From: Ilumatobacter sp.
GTDB taxonomy: Bacteria; Actinomycetota; Acidimicrobiia; Acidimicrobiales; Ilumatobacteraceae
Assembly (NCBI GenBank): GCA_029263275.1
Contig: JAJCXU010000219.1
Location: forward strand, 1 to 8,515
Direction: 5' to 3'
DNA length: 8,515 bases
Shown here in pieces: positions 1 through 7,132 of the stretch (position 1 is its first letter; every line of letters begins with the position of its first letter). The notes under the pieces were generated by a model. That model saw only the letters and a list, made by a program, of their open reading frames with translations. It did not search any database and had not been told where the DNA came from. The position numbers and the translations under genes are program-made.

Positions 1-44
1 AGGCGCAAGCAGAGGCGCGCAACGCGGGCTCGTGTGAACAAGAG

Positions 45-515
45 ATGTTCGAAGGCTTGATTCGGAAGCTGTCCGCGCCGGCGACAGTCTCGGTCGCAGG
101 CCTGATCCGATTCGGCGCACGCAGTGGTGCTGCGATCAGTGGGCAAAGCCTGAGGCGGCTCACGACCGCCGCCGTTCGCACCGGAGTCATCGGCGCAGGG
201 TCAAGCCGTTCACCACAACAACAGCAGACCTCCCGTGACGAGATCGAGGCGATGGTTGAGACCGTCCTCGCAGAGTCCTCGATCATCCAGGGAGGCGTGC
301 TCAAAGCCAAGAGAGGCCACGAGGCAGACGTCGGAGGTGTCGTCCGCGTGGCGATCGACTTGGAACTCCAGCCGGACGCCCACGGCACCACGCTCACCGA
401 CCTCCCCGCCTACAGCGCGTCGGCCAACACGCTCATCGCGACGGCCGCTTCTGACACGTTCGACTTCAGCAGCGTGACGAGTACGAACGCCGGTGCGCAA
501 GGAGGCGAATCATGA
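45..515 (+). CDS. Hypothetical protein, first gene of a lipoprotein operon
   Basis: I do not recognise this 156-residue protein. Residues 1-55 are rich in Ala, Gly, Ser and Arg with short hydrophobic stretches but no convincing signal peptide or lipobox. A Gln/Ser linker follows (around residues 55-63). Next comes an acidic amphipathic stretch (RDEIEAMVETVLAE), then a strand-like segment with alternating hydrophobic residues (VVRVAIDLELQPD), and an Ala/Ser/Thr-rich tail. The stop codon shares the ATGA overlap with the next gene, which suggests translational coupling and makes it the first visible member of a three-gene unit. The reading frame is open to the left edge of the window and the AAGAG before ATG 45 lies too close to be a good ribosome site, so the true start may be upstream. 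Coding status is supported by the coupling and by codon use like the neighbours; function is unknown. Confidence 0.6.
   Translation: MFEGLIRKLSAPATVSVAGLIRFGARSGAAISGQSLRRLTTAAVRTGVIGAGSSRSPQQQQTSRDEIEAMVETVLAESSIIQGGVLKAKRGHEADVGGVVRVAIDLELQPDAHGTTLTDLPAYSASANTLIATAASDTFDFSSVTSTNAGAQGGES
499..505 (+). promoter_or_regulatory. Ribosome binding site of the FN3-like lipoprotein gene
   Basis: AAGGAGG, a full Shine-Dalgarno match, lies 6 nt before the ATG at 512 and inside the last codons of the upstream gene. It fixes the start of the lipoprotein gene and supports its translation even though the two genes overlap by four bases. Confidence 0.8.
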
Positions 516-1063
516 ACCAACGCTGGATCGGCATCGCAGCAGCCACCGTCCTCATGGTCACGGGTTGCTCGACGTCAGACGACGACCTGGCGATCAGCTC
601 GCCCGCCCCGATCGACAGTGGTGAGACGACAGTGGCGCAACCGCCTGACACGGACAGTGAGTCAGATGTGGACACAGCAGCGACTGAACCTCCAACGGTG
701 CCGGTGTCCTCAGAACCTCAAGCACAGACCGCTGTCGCCGACGGCGCTCAAACGTATGGCGATCTCGGGCTGGCCCGAGTCGACCTGCTGACGTTCGGGT
801 CAGGTCTCGGCTTTCGCCCAACGCTCGAATGGACCCCCATTGAGGGCGCCGCCCAGTACGAAGTCACCGTCTCCCTGCCGGGCGCCGGCCCGTACTGGGC
901 CTGGTCTGGGGCGACGTCGGCGGTCCCGATTGGCGGGTACCCGCTCCTCGAACCGTTGTCAGCAGGCCCCGCGCTCACCGCGCCCATGACCTGGCGCGTC
1001 GTCGCAATCGATGTCGATGGACTCATCGTTGGCTCGAGCACGATTGGCGAGATTGCACCATGA
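512..1063 (+). CDS. Secreted lipoprotein with fibronectin type III-like domain
   Basis: A 183-residue predicted lipoprotein. The N-terminus has Arg4, a hydrophobic core, and a lipobox VTGC ending at Cys19, which would be lipid-modified after signal peptidase II cleavage. Residues 20-80 form a low-complexity linker rich in Asp, Ser, Thr, Glu and Pro that would hold the domain away from the membrane. Residues about 101-182 resemble a fibronectin III/Ig-like sandwich: an early Trp strand (PTLEWTPIEGAAQYEVTV), a PYWAW strand, and a late TWRVVAIDVDG strand. Such domains usually mediate binding to proteins or glycans; no catalytic residues are visible. The start is fixed by the AAGGAGG at 499-505. 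The gene overlaps both neighbours by four bases (ATGA), so it is the middle member of an envelope-protein operon. The fold is inferred from pattern only. Confidence 0.82.
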   Translation: MNQRWIGIAAATVLMVTGCSTSDDDLAISSPAPIDSGETTVAQPPDTDSESDVDTAATEPPTVPVSSEPQAQTAVADGAQTYGDLGLARVDLLTFGSGLGFRPTLEWTPIEGAAQYEVTVSLPGAGPYWAWSGATSAVPIGGYPLLEPLSAGPALTAPMTWRVVAIDVDGLIVGSSTIGEIAP

Positions 1064-1665
1064 CCTGGCTCCCTCCAACCTGTTGTGCTGTTGCGACACT
1101 GCTGCTCGCCGCCTGCGGTGGCTCCGATGTTTCATCGCCTGCCGAGGCAACATCAGCGGAGACATCACAAGTTGGTGCACCCGCAGGAAACGAAACCCCG
1201 GTCAGCGAACCAACCAACGAGACGGGCAATACCGACGTCAATGGAGACGTCAATGCGTTCGAAGGCGCCCCGGGGAGTATTCACGCCGTTGCAGGCGACA
1301 TTGAATATGACCTCGACGGGCTGTACTGCACGTTGGCCGAGCGTGAATTCGGCCCGACGGGGCAGTTCTTCTTGAACGATGGCAATGGCAGCCATACCGT
1401 GTTCTACGCATTTGCCCCGATCGAAGGGCTCACCAACGAGCGGCTCACGATCACCGGCCCACAGGGCGTCCTCTACATGGAACACAAGCAGGTTGCCGGC
1501 GGCGAGGTCGTGAACACTCAAACCCAAGAGCCCGGTGCATTCCTTTTCGATCAGTCGGCGCCGACGCTGCAGATCGAGCGCGAGGTGCTGTTCACCGTGA
1601 CATCGCCTGATGTGGTGGAACCAACCGAGATTGCCGGGACGGTCACGATCGACTGTTCGGGCTGA
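1060..1665 (+). CDS. Secreted lipoprotein with beta-rich domain
   Basis: A 201-residue predicted lipoprotein. A short hydrophobic N-terminus leads to the lipobox LAAC with Cys19 followed by Gly-Gly. Unusually, there is no Lys or Arg before the hydrophobic core (MTWLPPTCC), and no other in-frame ATG, GTG or TTG lies close upstream. Residues 20-72 are a Ser/Thr/Glu/Asn-rich linker. Residues 73-201 form a probable beta-rich domain (GDIEYDLDGLYCTL, RLTITGPQGVLYM, AGTVTIDCSG), with Cys90 and Cys199 well placed for a disulfide. The layout loosely recalls mycobacterial LpqH-like lipoproteins, but I cannot claim homology. The start overlaps the previous gene by ATGA, implying coupled translation. The 3' end overlaps the convergent regulator gene by 23 bp. 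Function is unknown; an exported, membrane-anchored location is well supported. Confidence 0.78.
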   Translation: MTWLPPTCCAVATLLLAACGGSDVSSPAEATSAETSQVGAPAGNETPVSEPTNETGNTDVNGDVNAFEGAPGSIHAVAGDIEYDLDGLYCTLAEREFGPTGQFFLNDGNGSHTVFYAFAPIEGLTNERLTITGPQGVLYMEHKQVAGGEVVNTQTQEPGAFLFDQSAPTLQIEREVLFTVTSPDVVEPTEIAGTVTIDCSG

Positions 1666-1667
1666 CC
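1641..1667. repeat. Short inverted repeat spanning both convergent stop codons
   Basis: GGTCA at 1641-1645 and TGACC at 1663-1667 are perfect inverted copies separated by 17 nt. Each arm contains a stop codon: TGA at 1663-1665 ends the plus-strand lipoprotein gene and the complement of 1643-1645 ends the minus-strand regulator gene. The stem is only 5 bp and no U-rich tail follows on either strand, so I do not call it a terminator. No better terminator is visible between these convergent genes. Confidence 0.35.
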
Positions 1668-4210
1668 ATGATCCGTGCGAGCTCGTCACGACCGGAGACA
1701 TCAAGCTTGCGATAGATCGCGCTCAGATGGTTGTCGACCGTACGCACCGACACGCCCAACTCCGCGGCAAGATCTTTGCTCGATGCTCCTGATGCTGCTC
1801 GCTGGGCAATGTCGAGTTGACGCTGCGTCAACCCATCAAGGGCTGCGCCGACGAGATTCAGTCGCTGCATCACGGGCAACCATGCAGGCTGATCACAGCG
1901 CCCCGCAAGATGCATCGCCACCGCATGCCGCTGGCCCGCGAGGCTGGTGAGGTTGAGCTTCTGCAGCAACCCGATTTGATCGGCGAGCGCGTCCAAGGCA
2001 AACAGGAGGTAGCCGTGTGCGGTGAGCGCATTAGCAGCAGCGCCGACCGAGTCGGCGTCGCCATCGACAACTGCAACCGCATGCCTCAGCAGGTTCGGAA
2101 ACAACGCGCCATCCATCGGAGCGCACAGTTCGGTCAGCACCGTCGTCGAGCGGGGCGCCGGACCGACCCGAACCGCCTCGTAGGCGATGAGCGCAGCCCA
2201 GATGTCGACACATCGGTGAGCGGACTCCATTGCGAGCCGGGCACCGACCTCGTCTGCCGCGGACGGATCAGCAAGCCGAACCATCGCCGCTCCACTGCGG
2301 CTGTCGGCGCGCACGTCACCCGGTGTCAGCTGCGCCATGAGAGCCGCCGCCTCGTCGGGGCGTCCGGTTTCGGCGAGAAATGCTGTTCGCGTAGCGGCGG
2401 CGATTGCCCTCATGCCGAGGTCGTCGAATTCCTCGACTGCGCCGATCGCGTCGAGCAGATGCTGATCGGCCGACAGCAACTGCAGACTGAAACGCGAGAC
2501 ATCTGCAGCGGCGGCCAGCCACGCCGATGCCGCCGACCCGTGTTTGACATCTTCAAAGTGGTTCCGTCCGGCCAGAATCAATGGTGTTGCATCCTCGACG
2601 TCACCGCCGTACACCGCGGTCACGATGCCGGTGAATGCGAGCTGGCGCTGGTCGAATCCGATGAGATCGCGTGAGAGCTCGCGTCCAACCCGTGCGAGTT
2701 CGATCGAGTCCGCGAAGTGACCGACGGTGGCTTCGGTGAACGCTGCTGTCACCAGCAGCGGGATGCGTTGATCGACGCGCAAGCTCTCGTCCTCGCGGGC
2801 CAACTGCGTCGCTCGTCGGATCGACTCGACGTCGCCGACCATCTGTGCGTGTCGGGCAATGAGAGCGTCGAGCCGAATTGCTTGGTCTGGATCGGTGACC
2901 TCCGCCCGCAGCGTCATGATGGCGATCACCGCGTCGTGCTGTCGATCGACCTGGAAGAACCAGAGTTGCGAGCGAATCAGCTCGGCATCGACGCGCTCCT
3001 TGTCCGTGACAGCGGCCTGCGCTGCTCGATCAGCGGCAAGCAACGCGTCCGCCGTGTCGCCACTTCGGGCGTGAGCTGATGCCAACATCACGAGATCATC
3101 GGTAGTTGGCTCCTCGAGCTGACCCAGCAGCGCAATGGCATGAGCGTTGTCCCAGAAACCGAACGCTACGGCAGCGCCAGAACGAGCGATCCGCGGTGGA
3201 ACAGGTTCGCCAGCGACAAGCAGCCAGCGACCGAGCTGCTCGGGACCGACGCCGTCGTCGTCAACTGCGATCGTGGAGATCTTCGCAAACAGCTCGGATT
3301 GCCGTTCGGTGTCGGACGACGCAATGAGTGACTCCCGGTACAGCGGATGGACGACACGTATCGGCTCGTCCTCGACGAGTTTGCGGCGCTCGAGGCCACC
3401 CAGGGCATCAGCGTCGAATCGACGAGCCAGCGAGCGAGGCAGAGCGCCGGCGATCGCGATGGCGAGAAGGAGATCGCGCTCGCGCTCAGTGGTGCGGCCC
3501 AGGTGAAGATCGACAAGACGTTCCAGCGATGCCGTTGCCTCGCGGACGCTCGCAATCGACCATCGGCCGCCCTCTCGCTCGACCTGCTGAGCATCGGCTG
3601 AAGCCGAGAACAGTTCGCGCATCACGAGCGGGTTCCCGCCAGAGAGCTCGATCAGGGAGCGCATTGATTCGCTCTCGCCTTCGCCCTCCCAATCGACGAT
3701 CAATTCGGTCATTTCCGAGGCGGTCATCGGGGACAACGTGACGACGTCGAATCGTGATTCCATCGTTGCCGTCAGCGCGTGATCTGTCGCCGTGCCGTCG
3801 ATCGTCGTGCGCTCCGTGGCCAGCACACTGATTTCGCCCGATTGGGCGAGCACCTCAACCAACGCGGCCGACTTCTGGTCGATCGATCCAATGTCGTCGA
3901 TCAGGAGCGTTCCGGTACCGCCCTCCGGTGCGATCGTGTTTCGAAGGACTTGCATCAACTCCAGTTCCGAGCCCAACGGGGCGTGCCCGCGAGGCAGCAA
4001 TGGAAGGAGTGCAGAAAACGGCAACGAGTATGAGGCAGGCCCGCCGTGCGAGCGCGCCACCCGATGTCCGGCGGCCTGCAGCCGGTCAGCAATCTCGTGG
4101 GCGGTGTGTGACTTCCCAATACCAGCGGGGCCGCGCAGCACGATGACGACATTGCTGTCGGCTTCCCACCGGCTCGTCAGTTCGGCGCACAAACCCGATC
4201 GATTCAGCAC
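1643..4210 (-). CDS. LAL-type transcriptional regulator (ATPase plus LuxR helix-turn-helix)
   Basis: An 855-residue protein with the layout of large ATP-binding LuxR (LAL/MalT-like) regulators. The P-loop GPAGIGKS is at residues 27-34. A Walker B-like TLLIDDIG is at 101-108, and the SGGNPLVMREL motif near 190-200 is typical of these signal-transducing ATPases. The central 500 residues are Ala- and Leu-rich and helical-looking, as in TPR-like sensor regions. Residues about 793-848 are a LuxR helix-turn-helix (LTQRQLDIAQRAASG, then LGVSVRTVDNHLSAIYRKL), so it should bind DNA, probably in response to a ligand and ATP. The start is GTG 4210: an in-frame stop at 4244-4246 lies just upstream and no other start codon is in between. 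A GGAG sits only 2 nt before it. The gene lies 85 bp downstream of dnaB on the same strand. Its ligand and targets cannot be deduced. Confidence 0.9.
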   Translation of the reverse strand: MLNRSGLCAELTSRWEADSNVVIVLRGPAGIGKSHTAHEIADRLQAAGHRVARSHGGPASYSLPFSALLPLLPRGHAPLGSELELMQVLRNTIAPEGGTGTLLIDDIGSIDQKSAALVEVLAQSGEISVLATERTTIDGTATDHALTATMESRFDVVTLSPMTASEMTELIVDWEGEGESESMRSLIELSGGNPLVMRELFSASADAQQVEREGGRWSIASVREATASLERLVDLHLGRTTERERDLLLAIAIAGALPRSLARRFDADALGGLERRKLVEDEPIRVVHPLYRESLIASSDTERQSELFAKISTIAVDDDGVGPEQLGRWLLVAGEPVPPRIARSGAAVAFGFWDNAHAIALLGQLEEPTTDDLVMLASAHARSGDTADALLAADRAAQAAVTDKERVDAELIRSQLWFFQVDRQHDAVIAIMTLRAEVTDPDQAIRLDALIARHAQMVGDVESIRRATQLAREDESLRVDQRIPLLVTAAFTEATVGHFADSIELARVGRELSRDLIGFDQRQLAFTGIVTAVYGGDVEDATPLILAGRNHFEDVKHGSAASAWLAAAADVSRFSLQLLSADQHLLDAIGAVEEFDDLGMRAIAAATRTAFLAETGRPDEAAALMAQLTPGDVRADSRSGAAMVRLADPSAADEVGARLAMESAHRCVDIWAALIAYEAVRVGPAPRSTTVLTELCAPMDGALFPNLLRHAVAVVDGDADSVGAAANALTAHGYLLFALDALADQIGLLQKLNLTSLAGQRHAVAMHLAGRCDQPAWLPVMQRLNLVGAALDGLTQRQLDIAQRAASGASSKDLAAELGVSVRTVDNHLSAIYRKLDVSGRDELARIMVSPNSRS

Positions 4211-4226
4211 GTCTCCAGATTGGCAT

Positions 4227-4243
4227 GCACGAAGCGTTCGTGC
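4227..4243. repeat. Perfect 7-bp inverted repeat upstream of the LAL regulator
   Basis: GCACGAA (4227-4233) and TTCGTGC (4237-4243) are perfect inverted copies around GCG, 17 to 33 bp before the GTG start of the regulator gene. No U-rich run follows on the minus strand, so this is not an ordinary terminator for dnaB. It could be an operator for the regulator itself or an mRNA leader hairpin; the sequence alone does not decide. Confidence 0.45.
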
Positions 4244-4295
4244 TCACTTTCCGATGGGCCGGTCTGTCAGAGCGGACACCCAAGGCCGCTCATCA

Positions 4296-6962
4296 CTACA
4301 TCGAGCGAGCGGCGTTGTCGAAGCGGGTGTACTGGCCGAGGAAGACCAGACGCTTCGTACCGATCGGGCCGGCACGGTGCTTGGACACGATGACTTCGGC
4401 GGAGCCCTTGTCAGGTGACTCGGGGTTGTAGACCTCGTCGCGATACAGGAACATCACGACGTCGGCATCCTGCTCCAACGAACCGGATTCACGTAGATCG
4501 GCGAGCATCGGACGCTTGTCCGAACGTGCTTCCAAGTTACGGCTGAGCTGGGACAGCGCAACGATCGGCACTTCGAGCTCACGAGCCAAGACCTTCAGGT
4601 TTCTGCTGATCTCAGAGACTTCGAGTTGACGGTTCTCGGACTGGCCGGAGCCGGACATGAGCTGCAGGTAGTCGATGAGGATCAGCGACAAACCGCCGTG
4701 CTGGGCTTTGATACGGCGCGCCTTGGCTCGGATCTCCATCACGGTGACCTGCGGGTTGTCGTCGAGGAACAGCGGCACTTCGAGACGCCCGACCGCGAGA
4801 CCGATCTTCGACCAGTCGCTCTCGGTCAACTTGCCGGTGCGGAGCTTGGTCGAGTCGACCTTGGCCTCACTCGACAGGATTCTCTGGGTGAGCTCGGAGT
4901 GTCCCATCTCGAGTGAGAAAACGAGCGCTGGCTTCGACTCGTTCTTCGCGATGTGCGTGGCGAGGCCCAGGCCGAACGCGGTGTTGTGCAAGAAGAAGTC
5001 AGCCGCAATGAAGTTGTGCAGGTCTGGCACGGTGAAATCGATGACGCGATCGTCGCCGAGCGGATCGATCGAGACCACCTTCTCCCAGATGACGTCTGGC
5101 GACGCCCACCAACGCAGCTGCTCATCGTCCAGCAGATGGGCGAGCTCTGCCACCGTCGACCGACGCAACTTGCCACCACGACTGGCGTGCCAGTTGTGGC
5201 TCGATGGCCGACCGGCACGCCGATTGATCTCTGCCCAGGAGAGCTCGCCCTTGGCCTTGTGCACGTCGTCCCAGACAGCGGCCGGAACGTAGTCGGGTGC
5301 TTCGTCGTGCTTGAGCGCGGCCAGCGAACGCTGACGTACAGCGTCAACTGCTTCGGCCTTGCCGAGGATTCCGATTGTGTCGGCGAACGACAACAGCGAC
5401 GCCGAGTCCATGATCTCGATCTCGTAGGCCGTATTGCGGCCGCCGTTGTACTTGATGCTCCGCTCACGCAGCTTGACCCGCAGGCCGAACCGGCGGAGCA
5501 AGTGTGCGACACCGTCGACAAGTTCCTTCGACACCGAGGCGTACCCGATGCGGGCATACCCAGCGGACGCGACCCATGCCGTGCCATCGGTCGCAAACAG
5601 GCGATTGAGGAATCGAACAAGCGACGCCTTCGGCAACCGGAAGATGGCCTCAGGAACCGTCTTGCCGTGCGCACCGATGTCCCACATCCCATGTGCGCGG
5701 AGCAACTCGGTCACCGGATTGGGTTTGCCCCCTCGATGGCCCGACGAGAACCGCCACGTCGTGGCCTTGCCCGCCGGACCGGCATCACGGAGTTCTGTGC
5801 CGAGTGATCGAGCCGCCGCTTCAGCAACATCGCGGACAGCGGTGAGTTCAGTGGTGAGTGTTGGGCTCGTATGCCCCGGCGCCACGCACCCGTCGCCAAG
5901 CATCAAAGCAAGCAGGTCAATGACTTCGCCCGGCAGGTCATCGCTCCCGAACACGCCGACCTGCGACGGAACAGCGACATCGTCGCCCGAACTCATCTCT
6001 TCGAGCCGGGTCCAACCGTTCGGGGTTAGGAACGGGTGCGTGGCTGTGGTGACGACTTCGCGTCCCGATCGGGTGCGCACTCGGAAGACCTGCTTGACAC
6101 CGTCATCGAGGCACGCCGACACGTCTGCGGTGGTGATGCGACCGTCAGTGTCGAGAGCATGCATCTGCAAACGGCCTCGTGCTGTTGCGCGCTCCATCAA
6201 CTCTTCAGCGGTGACGACGTCGCCAGTCTCCAGGTCGACCATCGGCGTGTACCACGCCACGCACTTGCCCATAGCCGGTCTCGCACCGACGATGTTGAGG
6301 GTGCTGGGCTGCAGGCCCGAGAGCAGTTCGTCGAGATCGTCGTAGCCAGTTGCTGCGCCGGTGATCGTGTCGCCTCGCTCGAAGTTGGCTTCGAGCTCGT
6401 CCATCGTGGCGTTGAGCAGGTCGCCGATCTCGCGTGTCGAGTCGACCACCTTGTCTTCGGCGACTTCGAACATCTTCGACTCGGCCAGGTCGACCGCCTT
6501 GGTGACGTCATCGGGCTCGCTGAACGCGAGGTCGGTGATCTCGCCGGCGGTGTGGATGAGCCGACGCAGGAGCGCCGTGTCCATGACGATCCGGGCGTAG
6601 TGCTCTGCACCCGACACCGACGGCGTGGCGTTCTGGAGTTCGTTCAGGCGCTCGATGCCACCGAGCTCATCGAGCAGGTTGTGGCGCCGAAGTTCGTCGG
6701 CCACCGTGACCACATCGACCGGACCGGACGAGGAATACAGCGAACGCACCGCGTCGAAGATGTGCTGGTGAGCCGGGCTGTAGAAGTCACGAACGTTCAG
6801 TCCGGCCTCGCCGACGACACCGATCGCGTCACGCGAGAGCAGCAACGCACCCAGGACCGATTCCTCCGCTTGGAGGTTGTGGGGAGGAACGCGACCGGAG
6901 CCTCCGGCCGGGCGGGAAGGCGCGCTGCCCCCGAATTGGCCGTACTCGACGTCGTTACTCAT
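4296..6962 (-). CDS. dnaB: Replicative DNA helicase DnaB, intein-containing precursor
   Basis: An 888-residue precursor that should splice to a 461-residue DnaB, the hexameric ATP-driven helicase that unwinds DNA at the replication fork. The N-terminal helicase domain begins near residue 25 (PPHNLQAEESVLGALLLS). The RecA-like domain starts near residue 200 with TGYDDLDELLSGL and reaches Walker A, GARPAMGK (226-233), where the intein begins at Cys234. The second half resumes at Thr661, giving GARPAMGKT after splicing. FSLEM carries the catalytic Glu685, ILIDYLQLM is Walker B (Asp764), SQLSRNLE follows, and KHRAGPIGT supplies the arginine finger (Arg863). The ATG at 6962 is chosen because MSNDVEYGQF is a normal length before the helicase domain and GGGG lies 5 nt upstream. 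The longer frame starting at 7133 would translate a terminator and the DnaA boxes. The gene follows rplI, as in other actinobacteria, behind a terminator. Confidence 0.96.
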   Translation of the reverse strand: MSNDVEYGQFGGSAPSRPAGGSGRVPPHNLQAEESVLGALLLSRDAIGVVGEAGLNVRDFYSPAHQHIFDAVRSLYSSSGPVDVVTVADELRRHNLLDELGGIERLNELQNATPSVSGAEHYARIVMDTALLRRLIHTAGEITDLAFSEPDDVTKAVDLAESKMFEVAEDKVVDSTREIGDLLNATMDELEANFERGDTITGAATGYDDLDELLSGLQPSTLNIVGARPAMGKCVAWYTPMVDLETGDVVTAEELMERATARGRLQMHALDTDGRITTADVSACLDDGVKQVFRVRTRSGREVVTTATHPFLTPNGWTRLEEMSSGDDVAVPSQVGVFGSDDLPGEVIDLLALMLGDGCVAPGHTSPTLTTELTAVRDVAEAAARSLGTELRDAGPAGKATTWRFSSGHRGGKPNPVTELLRAHGMWDIGAHGKTVPEAIFRLPKASLVRFLNRLFATDGTAWVASAGYARIGYASVSKELVDGVAHLLRRFGLRVKLRERSIKYNGGRNTAYEIEIMDSASLLSFADTIGILGKAEAVDAVRQRSLAALKHDEAPDYVPAAVWDDVHKAKGELSWAEINRRAGRPSSHNWHASRGGKLRRSTVAELAHLLDDEQLRWWASPDVIWEKVVSIDPLGDDRVIDFTVPDLHNFIAADFFLHNTAFGLGLATHIAKNESKPALVFSLEMGHSELTQRILSSEAKVDSTKLRTGKLTESDWSKIGLAVGRLEVPLFLDDNPQVTVMEIRAKARRIKAQHGGLSLILIDYLQLMSGSGQSENRQLEVSEISRNLKVLARELEVPIVALSQLSRNLEARSDKRPMLADLRESGSLEQDADVVMFLYRDEVYNPESPDKGSAEVIVSKHRAGPIGTKRLVFLGQYTRFDNAARSM
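4983..6263 (-). mobile_element. DnaB intein with LAGLIDADG homing endonuclease domain (427 residues)
   Basis: A self-splicing protein element translated within dnaB. It begins at Cys1 (CVAWYTPMVDLETG, block A), immediately after the P-loop Lys233, and ends in HN (His426-Asn427) before the C-extein Thr. Block B is TTATHPFLTPNGW, with the TxxH residues Thr73 and His76. The C-terminal splicing block is RVIDFTVPDLHNFIAADFF (residues 406-424) followed by LHN. Between them are two LAGLIDADG-type motifs: LLALMLGDG (117-125, acidic Asp124) and FLNRLFATDG (218-227, Asp226). A basic segment (about 340-370, SWAEINRRAGRPSSHNW) may help recognise DNA. All residues needed for class 1 splicing are present, and both endonuclease acidic residues are kept, so the element looks intact. 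P-loop insertion in DnaB is a known intein site. Boundaries follow from codon counting (TGC at 6261-6263, AAC at 4983-4985). Confidence 0.95.
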
Positions 6963-7024
6963 GCGAACCCCATTCTTGCTGGACTTTCCTGTGCGGCGAT
7001 AGAGGAACAACCCTGGGACTTGCC

Positions 7025-7079
7025 TGTGGACAATCGGTGGGCCCCTGTGGATGATGCCATGTGGATGACCTGTGGAAAA
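7025..7079 (-). promoter_or_regulatory. Cluster of four DnaA-box-like sites upstream of dnaB
   Basis: Four 9-mers in the same orientation on the minus strand all contain TCCACA: TTGTCCACA (7025-7033), TCATCCACA (7046-7054), TCATCCACA (7060-7068) and TTTTCCACA (7071-7079). TTGTCCACA is the form preferred by Streptomyces and mycobacterial DnaA; the E. coli consensus is TTATCCACA. Successive boxes start 21, 14 and 11 bp apart. They lie 63 to 117 bp before the dnaB start codon and just after the rplI terminator, where a dnaB promoter would be expected. I infer DnaA binding and possible control of dnaB; an origin role is less likely because no AT-rich unwinding region is visible in the intergenic space. 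No confident -35/-10 pair could be picked. Confidence 0.72.
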
Positions 7080-7118
7080 GCAAAGGGCGCGCCCCGCCAT
7101 GTCGGCAGGACACGCCCT
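7076..7118 (-). terminator. Intrinsic terminator of the ssb-rpsR-rplI unit
   Basis: Read on the minus strand, the arms at 7118-7104 and 7098-7084 pair over 15 positions (12 Watson-Crick and three G-U) around a 5-nt loop GACAT, followed by the U-rich tail TTGCTTTT. The structure lies about 57 nt after the rplI stop. It should end most transcripts coming from ssb-rpsR-rplI before dnaB. The 10-bp palindrome GGGCGCGCCC at 7085-7094 is part of the 3' arm. Confidence 0.82.
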
Positions 7119-7132
7119 CGGCATGTCGATCA

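Noticed and set aside
667..675. TGTGGACAC as a DnaA box
   Set aside because: It is a single imperfect site inside a lipoprotein gene, with no second box nearby.
1817..2674. 285-codon open frame on the plus strand inside the LAL regulator gene
   Set aside because: It is opposite the C-terminal part of a convincing regulator protein and shows no recognisable domain.
4953..5807. 284-codon open frame on the plus strand across the intein
   Set aside because: It is the antisense of intein codons whose motifs are clear on the minus strand.
7085..7094. GGGCGCGCCC palindrome as a separate regulatory site
   Set aside because: It is fully explained as part of the 3' arm of the rplI terminator hairpin.
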